A DNA stretch of 7,612 bases from Chloroflexota bacterium (lineage in GTDB: Bacteria > Chloroflexota > Dehalococcoidia > Bin125): contig JAPOXB010000150.1 of NCBI GenBank assembly GCA_026707335.1, positions 1-7,612 on the forward strand, in the 5' to 3' direction. Positions 1 through 4,889 of the stretch are shown piece by piece. A model generated the notes under the pieces. That model was not told the DNA's origin and made no database searches. It worked only from the letters and a program-made list of their open reading frames with translations. The position numbers and the translations under genes are program-made. The number at the start of each line of letters is the position of its first letter. Position 1 is the first letter of the stretch.

Positions 1-7
1 CGCCCGA

Positions 8-54
8 ACCTCACCCCCTGACCCCCTCTCCATTGCAGAGCAATGGAGAGGGGG
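8..54 (+). repeat. Palindromic C/T-rich intergenic repeat, copy A
   Basis: The element opens with ACCTCACCCCCT and continues into a perfect 14-bp inverted repeat, arms 22-35 and 41-54, with loop CAGAG. Arm core: CCCCCTCTCCATTG. The same leader plus hairpin layout recurs at 643-599 (minus strand) and 6980-7026 (plus strand). The stem sequence is conserved between copies while the 5-nt loop varies, as in REP-like elements or small non-autonomous palindromes. It could fold in RNA and act as a transcript end or stabiliser. There is no T-tract, so intrinsic termination is not established. Confidence 0.75.
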
Positions 55-147
55 GACGCCGGGCGAGCGGGAGTCGCGCGGGCGGCGGCGGGGCCCGCCC
101 AGCGCACTCCTTGTGACGCCCCAGTGCGCCCCGAGAGCCGCCCTACA

Positions 148-187
148 GCACCCCTGCTGCACCCCTGCTGCACCCCTGCTGCACCCC
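148..187. repeat. 11-bp tandem repeat (GCACCCCTGCT, 3.6 units)
   Basis: The unit GCACCCCTGCT repeats at 148, 159 and 170 without a mismatch, and a fourth partial unit (GCACCCC) starts at 181. Eleven bases is not a multiple of three, so the array shifts frame with each unit and is unlikely to be coding. It may be a small variable-number repeat. The period is close to one turn of B-DNA. Confidence 0.8.
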
Positions 188-235
188 GAGTCCCCCCTCG
201 TGCCGCCCCCGCGCACCTCGTCGCCGGGGGTGAGG

Positions 236-273
236 TTCCGATCCCCTCTCCCTGGGGAGAGGGTTAGGGTGAG
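236..273 (-). repeat. C/T-rich hairpin repeat, variant D
   Basis: Arms 244-252 and 255-263 form an inverted repeat around a very short centre; as RNA this would be an 8-bp stem with a CTGG tetraloop. On the minus strand it reads as a CCCTCACCCTAACC leader running into the stem, which resembles the layout of copy A. Its left flank GATCCCCTCTCCC is shared with the hairpin at 7030-7058. The GGGAGAGGGTTAGGGTGAGGG type of sequence is a commonly seen intergenic palindrome in GC-rich bacteria. Function here is unknown. Confidence 0.65.
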
Positions 274-416
274 GGGGACCGCGCCGCCTGGACACCGCGC
301 CCTGACTCCGCTATCATGCGATCATGGACCGCTGATCGCGTTCGACACGGAGAAGACGACCCCCCTCCCCTGCCATCGCAGGAACCCCGCCTCAAAAAAA
401 ATTCCGGCCGTTTTCC

Positions 417-443
417 TGCAAATGAGTGCAAATTCCTGCAAAT
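417..443. repeat. Three TGCAAAT motifs at exact 10-bp spacing
   Basis: TGCAAAT occurs at 417-423, 427-433 and 437-443, so all three copies face the same side of the helix. The surrounding sequence is locally AT-rich, unlike the rest of the window, and includes an A8 run at about 394-401 with a few T residues after it. The phasing would suit a cooperative DNA-binding protein or intrinsic bending. No gene starts within 200 bp, so promoter function is not evident. Confidence 0.6.
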
Positions 444-461
444 CTCCGCCCCGCGGCCCCG

Positions 462-520
462 CCGGTTGGCCCCGGTTACCCTCCGGTTACCCGCCAGTTG
501 GCTCCGGTTACCCTCCAGTT
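462..520. repeat. Six CCRGTT motifs phased at 10-11 bp
   Basis: CCGGTT or CCAGTT begins at 462, 472, 483, 494, 504 and 515, giving spacings of 10, 11, 11, 10 and 11 bp with a mean near 10.6. Most copies are followed by ACCC or GGC. It reads as a degenerate minisatellite whose unit equals one helical turn. It starts 18 bp after the TGCAAAT trio, and together they make a block of about 100 bp with periodicity close to that of B-DNA. No coding frame is credible through it. Confidence 0.65.
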
Positions 521-598
521 GAGCGCCGGGAGGAGCCCCCCGACCCCCGGCGCACCGCGTAAGCCCCCTCCCCGACCCCGCCACCCCGCGGCTACGTC

Positions 599-643
599 CC
601 CCCTCTCCATCGTCCAGATGGAGAGGGGGACAGGGGGTGAGGT
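599..643 (-). repeat. Palindromic C/T-rich repeat, copy B, past cofE 3' end
   Basis: This is the reverse-strand copy of the element at 8-54. Its arms 599-611 and 617-629 pair perfectly over 13 bp with loop GTCCA, and the ACCTCAC leader lies at 643-637. It starts 24 bp after the cofE stop codon in the direction of transcription. Transcribed from the npdG-cofE operon it would form a strong hairpin and could serve as the operon's transcript end or 3' stabiliser. There is no U-run after the stem, so factor-independent termination is only a possibility. Confidence 0.7.
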
Positions 644-667
644 CCAGGCGATCGGCGCGGGCAGGAC

Positions 668-1441
668 CTAGCGGAACATGTCCATCTCGGGCGGGCGCAC
701 GAGCGTCGAGGCGTCGTGCTCCGAGGTCGGGATGTTGAGCCCCCGCACCACCGCGACGGGTACCCGGTCGAGCTTGTTCATCACCGGCTCGGCCGCCGCC
801 GCCAACTCGTCGGCGAGGGCCATGACGGTGACCTGCAGGTCGTAGCCGGCGTCGTCGGTCTGGCCGACGTACGACAGCAGGGGGTCCATCCCGCTCACCC
901 CGATAGCGACGTTGGTCAGCCCTTCGCGCCAGGGCCGGCCGAAGGTGTCGCTGACGATCAGGCCCACGGCCGGCTGCCCCCGCTCGACCAGCCCGGCGCG
1001 GATGCGCCGCGCGGAGGCGCTGGAATCGAGGGGTAGCAGCGAGACCACGTCGACCTCCCCATCGGGCCCGGCGACGTTCGACTGGTCGACGCCCGCGTTG
1101 GCGCAGATCCAGCCCTCGCGCGTCTCGGCGATGATCACTCCCCGCTCCATGCGCACGATGCGCACCGCCTCGCGCAGCACGAGTTCTATCTGGCGCGGGT
1201 CCTTGTCCCAGGCCGCGGCCCAGGCGCGGGCGCGATCGCCGGGCTCCACGTCGGCCAGCGCCACGAGGCGCCCCTCGGCCTTGCTGACGACCTTCTGCGT
1301 CACGACCAGCACGTCGCCGGGCTCGAGGGGCGTCCCCTGGGCGCGCAGGGCCGCGTCGATCAGCGCGGCGAGGTCGTCGCCCTCGCGCACCTCGGGGATG
1401 CCGCGGACGGGGAAGACGCGGTAGCCGTCCGGCTCGCTCAC
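668..1441 (-). CDS. cofE: Coenzyme F420-0:L-glutamate ligase (CofE)
   Basis: A 257-aa protein that attaches glutamate to coenzyme F420-0 using GTP, giving F420 with one or more gamma-linked glutamates in the cytoplasm. Family hallmarks are visible: DVLVVTQKVVSKAEGR at residues 43-58, NAGVDQSN at 115-122, SDTFGRPWREGLTN at 164-177, then a G-D-x-x-G stretch followed by ADELAAAAE around 210-218. The length fits stand-alone archaeal-type CofE. The C-terminal FMN/nitroreductase-like domain of actinobacterial FbiB is absent. I chose the GTG at 1441 because it overlaps the npdG stop (GTGA) and puts the conserved start of the fold about 9 residues in. The frame is open far upstream, but that extension is antisense to other genes and low-complexity. 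It is the second gene of the operon and is probably translated by coupling to npdG. Confidence 0.93.
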   Translation of the reverse strand: MSEPDGYRVFPVRGIPEVREGDDLAALIDAALRAQGTPLEPGDVLVVTQKVVSKAEGRLVALADVEPGDRARAWAAAWDKDPRQIELVLREAVRIVRMERGVIIAETREGWICANAGVDQSNVAGPDGEVDVVSLLPLDSSASARRIRAGLVERGQPAVGLIVSDTFGRPWREGLTNVAIGVSGMDPLLSYVGQTDDAGYDLQVTVMALADELAAAAEPVMNKLDRVPVAVVRGLNIPTSEHDASTLVRPPEMDMFR

Positions 1442-2106
1442 GGCTCGACGCCCACCATCCGTACGGCAGCGTGCGCGCCGTAGCGGCGATTGACGCTCAG
1501 GATCAGCGCGGTGAGATCCTCGACGAGCTTCGATATCGCCAGCGGGCCGGCGTCGACGGGGCGCAGGTCGGGGATGCGCGCGACGAGGCCCATGACCGCG
1601 GCCTTCGCCTCGGCGTCGTCGCCGGTGACGAGCACGTCGCCCTGCATCGGCGCGTCGAGATCCTGGAGCTTCTGGGCGCTGAGGTTGTGGAACGCACCCA
1701 CGACGCGGGCGGTCGGCAGCAGCGCCTGGGCCTGCTGCGTGGCGCTGCCCTCGGCCACGGCGACGGTTCCCGGCACGCCACCGCTGAAGCTGAGCGGCAC
1801 GACGGTATCGATGACGATCTTCTCGCCGATGGCGTCGCGCAGGTCGGTCAGCGTGGCGGCGTGCCCGTCGTACGGGACGACGACGACGACCAGGTCGCAC
1901 CCGGCGACGGCGGCCGCGTTGAGGTGGCCGGTCACGTCGGCGGGCGGCAGAGCGGCGCGCACGTCGTTGGCCGCCTGCCCGGCGCGCTCGGCCCGGCGAG
2001 ACCCGATCCGCACCGCCAGTCCGGCCTGGGCGAAGCGCAGCGCCAGGCCCCGCCCCTCGGGCCCCGTCCCGCCGATCAGCCCGACCGTCAACTCCCCACT
2101 CGTCAC
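1438..2106 (-). CDS. npdG: F420-dependent NADP reductase (NpdG)
   Basis: A 222-aa cytoplasmic oxidoreductase that transfers hydride between NADPH/NADP+ and F420, linking the F420 pool to NADP. The N-terminal Rossmann motif is VGLIGGTGPEGRG at residues 8-20. SRR at 36-38 is placed to bind the 2'-phosphate of NADP, as in the archaeal enzyme. VVVVVPYDGH at 73-82 and GAFHNLSAQ at 137-145 match the conserved strand and loop near the F420 site. Length is normal for the family. The start is GTG at 2106, with a strong AGGGGAGG ribosome site 6 nt upstream (2120-2113). It overlaps cofE by 4 bp (GTGA), so the two form an F420 operon. Being first gene, it is presumably driven from the divergent region at 2107-2275. 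Confidence 0.93.
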   Translation of the reverse strand: MTSGELTVGLIGGTGPEGRGLALRFAQAGLAVRIGSRRAERAGQAANDVRAALPPADVTGHLNAAAVAGCDLVVVVVPYDGHAATLTDLRDAIGEKIVIDTVVPLSFSGGVPGTVAVAEGSATQQAQALLPTARVVGAFHNLSAQKLQDLDAPMQGDVLVTGDDAEAKAAVMGLVARIPDLRPVDAGPLAISKLVEDLTALILSVNRRYGAHAAVRMVGVEP

Positions 2107-2275
2107 GCGCGACCTCCCCTCGGCCGGCCGAATTGCGAGCCGTCCCGGCCGCGTGGAGAATACAGGGACGCGGCGGCGGCCCCGTCACGCAAGGCATGCC
2201 CCCCACCATCGGCCGCCCGCGCTCTACCCTGACTACCCCACCACCGCCGGTTCCCCCCACCCACGAAGGAGCGCC
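2107..2275. promoter_or_regulatory. Divergent intergenic region between npdG and ABC ATPase genes
   Basis: These 169 bp must hold the promoters for both transcripts. On the minus strand the best -10 candidate is TATTCT (2162-2157), preceded by a TG, which would give a leader of about 45 nt before npdG. No convincing -35 lies at 17 bp; TGACGG lies about 19 bp upstream. On the plus strand TACCCT (2224-2229) is a weaker -10 candidate. The ATPase gene has a GAAGGAG ribosome site at 2265-2271, 4 nt before its GTG. I looked for THI-box and FMN-riboswitch conserved blocks and did not see them. Confidence 0.4.
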
Positions 2276-3121
2276 GTGGCCCAACCGACAGCAAGCCCGG
2301 CCCCGCCGTCCGCCCCGTCCGACGCCGCCCTGGAACTCTCCGCCGTGCGGCTCGACTACGGCGACGTGCGCGCACTCGACGGCATCGACATCGAGGTGCG
2401 GCGCGGCGAGTTCGTCGTCGTGGTGGGGCCGAGCGGCTGCGGCAAGACATCGCTGCTGCGCATCGCGGCGGGGCTGCTGCCCCCCAGCGGGGGCTCGGTG
2501 CGGGTGCTGGGCGGATCGGCCGACGCCGCGCAGGCCGGCAAGCGGCTGGGGCTCGTCGCGCAGACGCCGGCGCTGCTCCCCTGGCGCGACGTGCGGTCCA
2601 ACATCGCGCTGCCCGAGTCGGTCAACCGCTCGGCCGGCGGGCCCGCCGCCGCGGCCGATCCGGAGGCGCTGATCCGGCTGGTGGGCCTGGAGGGCTTCGA
2701 GCGGGCGCGGCCGCACAAGCTGAGCGGCGGCATGCAGCAGCGCGTCGCGCTGGCCCGCGCGCTGGTCGTCGATCCGGACCTGCTGCTCATGGACGAGCCC
2801 TTCGCCGCGCTGGACGAGATCACGCGCGAGCAGATGCGCTACGAGTTGCTCCGCGTCTGGTCGCAAGCGCCCGGCGCCGGCGCGACCGCGAAGACCGTGC
2901 TGTTCGTGACGCACTCCGTCACCGAGGCCGTCGCGCTGGCGGACCGGGTGGTCGTGCTGAGCCCGCGGCCGGGTCGGATCGCGGCGGAGATGGCGATCGA
3001 CCTCCCGCGCCCGCGCCGGCCCGACGATGAACGCGCGCCGGCCTTCCTCGACGCCGTGGACCGCGTCCGCGCGCTGCTGCGCACCGCGCCGCCGGAGCCC
3101 GCCGATCGGGTGTCGTCGTGA
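2276..3121 (+). CDS. ABC importer ATP-binding protein (NitT/TauT type)
   Basis: A 281-aa ATPase that powers a small-molecule importer at the inner face of the membrane. Domain marks in order: Walker A GPSGCGKT (51-58), Q-loop Gln96 in LVAQTPALLPWRDV, signature LSGGMQQR (149-156), Walker B LLLMDE (169-174), D-loop ALD (178-180) and H-loop His213 in FVTHSVTEAVALADR. The WRDV and SPRPGRI stretches are typical of the nitrate/sulfonate/taurine and thiamine-precursor ATPases (SsuB/TauB/ThiZ-like). All catalytic residues are present. The start is GTG at 2276, with GAAGGAG just upstream; about 18 Ala/Pro-rich residues precede the fold. The open frame extends further upstream, but only through DNA antisense to npdG. 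The stop overlaps the permease start (GTGA), so the two are translationally coupled. Confidence 0.92.
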   Translation: MAQPTASPAPPSAPSDAALELSAVRLDYGDVRALDGIDIEVRRGEFVVVVGPSGCGKTSLLRIAAGLLPPSGGSVRVLGGSADAAQAGKRLGLVAQTPALLPWRDVRSNIALPESVNRSAGGPAAAADPEALIRLVGLEGFERARPHKLSGGMQQRVALARALVVDPDLLLMDEPFAALDEITREQMRYELLRVWSQAPGAGATAKTVLFVTHSVTEAVALADRVVVLSPRPGRIAAEMAIDLPRPRRPDDERAPAFLDAVDRVRALLRTAPPEPADRVSS

Positions 3122-3942
3122 CCGGCCCGACGGGCGCCGCGCCGCTGCGCGTCGAGTGGACGCGCTGGGGTCGCGCCGCGGCGCCGTACCTGCTGCCGCC
3201 GCTGATCGCGCTGGTGCTCGGCGCGGTGATCTGGGAGGCATGGGTGGAGCTGAACGACGTCAGCGAGTTCGTCCTGCCGCCGCCCTCCGCGGTCGCGCAG
3301 GCGCTCTTCTCCGACATCGGGTTCTTCGCCCAGGAGGGCCTGCGGACCTTCGCCGTGGCGACCGCGGGGCTGGCGATCGGGACCGGCGCCGCCATCCTGC
3401 TCGCCATCCTCATGGCCCATTCGACGACGCTGGAGCGGGCGCTGCTGCCCATCGCCATCACCGTCAAGGTGACGCCGATCGTCGCGCTGGCACCGCTGTT
3501 CGTGATCTGGTTCGGCTTCAACTGGGAGCCCAAAGTCGCCATCGCGGCGCTGATCACCTACTTCCCGGTGCTGATCAACGGCATCGTCGGCTTCCGCGAC
3601 GTCGACCCCGGCGCGCTCGACTTCCTGCGCTCGCTGCGCGCCTCGCCGCGGGAGATCTTCCTGCGCCTCCGCTGGCCCTCGGCGCTGCCCTACCTGTTCG
3701 CGGCGCTGAAGATCGCGGCCACGCTCAGCCTGATCGGGGCCGTCGTGGCCGAGTTCTTCGCGGCCGGGCAGGGCGGCCTCGGCGCGGTGATCGACGAGGA
3801 GAACCGGCTCGTGCGGCTCGACCGGCTCTTCGCGGCCGTGGTCACTCTGGCCGTGATCGGCGTGCTGATGAACGTCGCGCTGGCCCTGGCCGAACGACGG
3901 CTGCTCTCCTGGCACCGGTCCACCTGGGCCACGCCCGGCTGA
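3118..3942 (+). CDS. ABC importer permease (NitT/TauT type, BPD family)
   Basis: A 274-aa inner-membrane channel subunit of the importer. Hydrophobic segments are at roughly residues 21-42, 80-103, 115-138, 141-158, 194-216 and 235-256, the six expected for the family. TPIVALAPLFVIWFGF (around 119-135) is a typical membrane stretch of this permease group. The cytoplasmic coupling loop lies at about 170-191 (LRSLRASPREIFLRLRWPSALP), and its end WPSALPYLF fits well. The Gly usually found in the SLGAS-like position is Arg174 here. It starts at GTG 3118 within the ATPase stop (GTGA) and has no separate ribosome site. No binding protein follows directly; the likely partner is at 4884. Substrate cannot be read from the permease alone. 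Confidence 0.9.
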   Translation: MTGPTGAAPLRVEWTRWGRAAAPYLLPPLIALVLGAVIWEAWVELNDVSEFVLPPPSAVAQALFSDIGFFAQEGLRTFAVATAGLAIGTGAAILLAILMAHSTTLERALLPIAITVKVTPIVALAPLFVIWFGFNWEPKVAIAALITYFPVLINGIVGFRDVDPGALDFLRSLRASPREIFLRLRWPSALPYLFAALKIAATLSLIGAVVAEFFAAGQGGLGAVIDEENRLVRLDRLFAAVVTLAVIGVLMNVALALAERRLLSWHRSTWATPG

Positions 3943-3960
3943 GGCCGCCGGGCGGCGCAC

Positions 3961-3985
3961 ACGCGGCAGCCGCGTACGATAGCGG
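3961..3985 (+). promoter_or_regulatory. Candidate promoter with adjoining 15-nt palindrome
   Basis: ACGCGGCAGCCGCGT (3961-3975) is a perfect odd-centred palindrome, and its last base begins TACGAT (3975-3980), a good -10 candidate, followed by AGCGG. Transcription would start near 3987, giving a leader of about 55 nt before the 110-aa gene. The palindrome covers the space between -10 and -35, so it could be an operator. Alternatively it is an RNA hairpin ending the permease transcript. No -35 consensus is visible. Confidence 0.35.
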
Positions 3986-4042
3986 TCGGACACGCGAACG
4001 CATCGATGCACGCCCCGCACCGTGGGGCGGAGGGAGCGCCCC

Positions 4043-4375
4043 ATGACCGAGGAGTCCACCGACCCCCCCGCCGCGCCGCGGGCCGACGACACGAACGTCG
4101 AGGGCCGTTTGGCCCAGAAGATCAGCCGCCGTGAGATCAAACGGGTCGTGATCAAGATCACCGGCGTCGACGACCTGCTGGAGATCGAGGGGGACGACGT
4201 CGATCTCGGCTCCGACCTGAAGGTGCGCTACAAGCACCACCTGGTGGCGGAGTTCCGCCGCGACGCCGTCGACGGCTGGTGGTTCAAGAGCTTCGTGCTC
4301 AACCAGACGCCGCCCTTCGGCGGCGAGGGCACGGCCACCGACGTGGGCGACCTCGCGCCGGAGGAGGACGAGTAG
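4043..4375 (+). CDS. Hypothetical acidic 110-aa protein
   Basis: I do not recognise this family. It has an ATG start with a strong GGAGGGAG ribosome site (4029-4036) 6 nt upstream; a GTG 21 bp earlier lies before that site and is rejected. Residues 1-27 are Pro/Asp/Glu/Thr-rich and look disordered. Residues 28-90 look folded, with alternating hydrophobic and charged residues (RREIKRVVIKITGVDDLLEIE, then LKVRYKHHLVAEFRR and GWWFKSFVLNQ) that suggest beta strands. The tail is acidic (APEEDE). It has no signal peptide, membrane segment or Cys. It lies about 100 bp after the permease gene and converges on the HxlR gene across a 30-bp GC-rich spacer containing GGCCGGCC. Its role could be regulatory, or unrelated to transport. 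Confidence 0.75.
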   Translation: MTEESTDPPAAPRADDTNVEGRLAQKISRREIKRVVIKITGVDDLLEIEGDDVDLGSDLKVRYKHHLVAEFRRDAVDGWWFKSFVLNQTPPFGGEGTATDVGDLAPEEDE

Positions 4376-4405
4376 CCGGGCCGGCCGCCGGCGCTCCCCG
4401 CCGCC

Positions 4406-4840
4406 TCACCCCTCCACGATGCGGAGTTGGGAGCGCGGCGTGTCGTGGCCGCACTCGGGGCAGCGATAGACCAGCGCCACCTCGTGGCCGCAGGCGAGGT
4501 CGATCAGGCTGAGGTCGTGCTGCGCCGCCTCGCCCCAGATCAGCAGCGCGCCCACCGCCGCGCCCAGGCCGTGCCCGCGGCGCGTGAGCACGTATTCGTG
4601 CCGCGGCGGGGCGTCGCGGTAGCGTCGCCGCTCCACGAGGCCGTGCCGCTCCAGCCGGCGCAGACGGGCGGCCAGGATGTTGGGCGCGATCCCCACCACC
4701 GACTCGCGCAGTTGGCTGAATCGGGTGCGACCGCGCAGCAGGTCGCGCACGACCAGCAGCGACCAGCGGTCGCCCACGACGTCGAGGGCGGCTCCGAGCG
4801 GATCGCGCGCGTGCGCTGTGGATGACACAGTGCGTTGCAT
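4406..4840 (-). CDS. HxlR-family winged-helix transcriptional regulator
   Basis: A 144-aa DNA-binding protein. LDVVGDRWSLLVVRDLLRGRTRFSQLRESVVGI (19-51), NILAARLRRLERHGLVERRRY (54-74), then EYVLTRRGHGL (82-92) is the standard HxlR winged helix, with recognition helix near 54-66 and wing near 70-85. Beyond the core comes a tail with C117-G-H119 and CPECGH (127-132), which looks like a small zinc ribbon. I chose ATG 4840 because it leaves the usual dozen or so residues before the LxxVGDRW motif; upstream in-frame Mets fall inside the divergent binding-protein gene. It has no ribosome site. TAGGTT ends 5 nt before the ATG and may act as a -10 for a leaderless transcript. It probably controls the divergent gene and itself; the effector is unknown. 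Confidence 0.9.
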   Translation of the reverse strand: MQRTVSSTAHARDPLGAALDVVGDRWSLLVVRDLLRGRTRFSQLRESVVGIAPNILAARLRRLERHGLVERRRYRDAPPRHEYVLTRRGHGLGAAVGALLIWGEAAQHDLSLIDLACGHEVALVYRCPECGHDTPRSQLRIVEG

Positions 4841-4889
4841 TCTACAACCTACGCATGCCGACTCCCTGCATACGATGCTGCGCATGCCG
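4835..4889. promoter_or_regulatory. Compact divergent promoter between regulator and binding-protein genes
   Basis: Only about 43 bp separate the two start codons. On the plus strand TACGAT (4871-4876) sits 7 nt before ATG 4884, the spacing expected if transcription begins at the A of the ATG. On the minus strand TAGGTT (4853-4848 region) ends 5 nt before ATG 4840. Neither start has a Shine-Dalgarno match, which supports leaderless mRNAs. GCAT recurs at 4837, 4853, 4868 and 4882 (spacings 16, 15, 14), and CGCATGCCG is repeated exactly at 4852-4860 and 4881-4889. These repeats are candidate operator half-sites for the HxlR protein. Confidence 0.45.

Larger units (their letters stand above)
1..667. 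other. Gene-free, repeat-rich intergenic region
   Basis: No reading frame here looks like a protein. The open frames are short, rich in Pro, Arg, Ala and Gly, contradict each other on both strands, and run through obvious repeats. What the stretch holds, left to right, is a palindromic C/T-rich element (8-54), an 11-bp tandem repeat (148-187), a related hairpin (236-273), a promoter-like GATAGCGG on the minus strand (315-308), an A8 tract (394-401), three TGCAAAT motifs at 10-bp spacing (417-443), six CCRGTT motifs at 10-11 bp spacing (462-520), and a second copy of the palindromic element just past the cofE stop (599-643). No tRNA cloverleaf or riboswitch core was seen by eye. The left neighbour lies outside the window. 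Confidence 0.75.

Noticed and set aside
390..405. Intrinsic terminator reading leftward (T8 on minus strand)
   Set aside because: The T-run has no adequate GC stem immediately before it; only short CGGCCG is nearby.
148..520. Possible CRISPR-like array
   Set aside because: Units are 6-11 bp with no spacers of 25-40 bp and no cas genes nearby.
43..584. Several overlapping open frames in the left intergenic region
   Set aside because: They run through tandem and palindromic repeats, disagree between frames, lack ribosome sites and have no protein-like composition.
1490..2275. Plus-strand in-frame extension upstream of the ATPase
   Set aside because: It is antisense to npdG and low-complexity; a ribosome site and GTG at 2276 fit the fold start.
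2107..2275. THI-box or FMN riboswitch upstream of the importer
   Set aside because: Conserved blocks of either were not seen by eye; the same holds for the 43-bp region before the binding-protein gene, which is too short for a riboswitch.
1442..3241. Long minus-strand in-frame extension upstream of cofE (about 600 residues)
   Set aside because: It is Arg/Ala/Gly-rich, runs through npdG in another frame and antisense to the ATPase gene. cofE has a good GTG start coupled to the npdG stop.
2839..4161. 440-residue minus-strand open frame opposite the permease and hypothetical genes
   Set aside because: It is a by-product of high GC: dominated by Arg, Gln, Asp and His with no recognisable domain, opposite well-supported genes.
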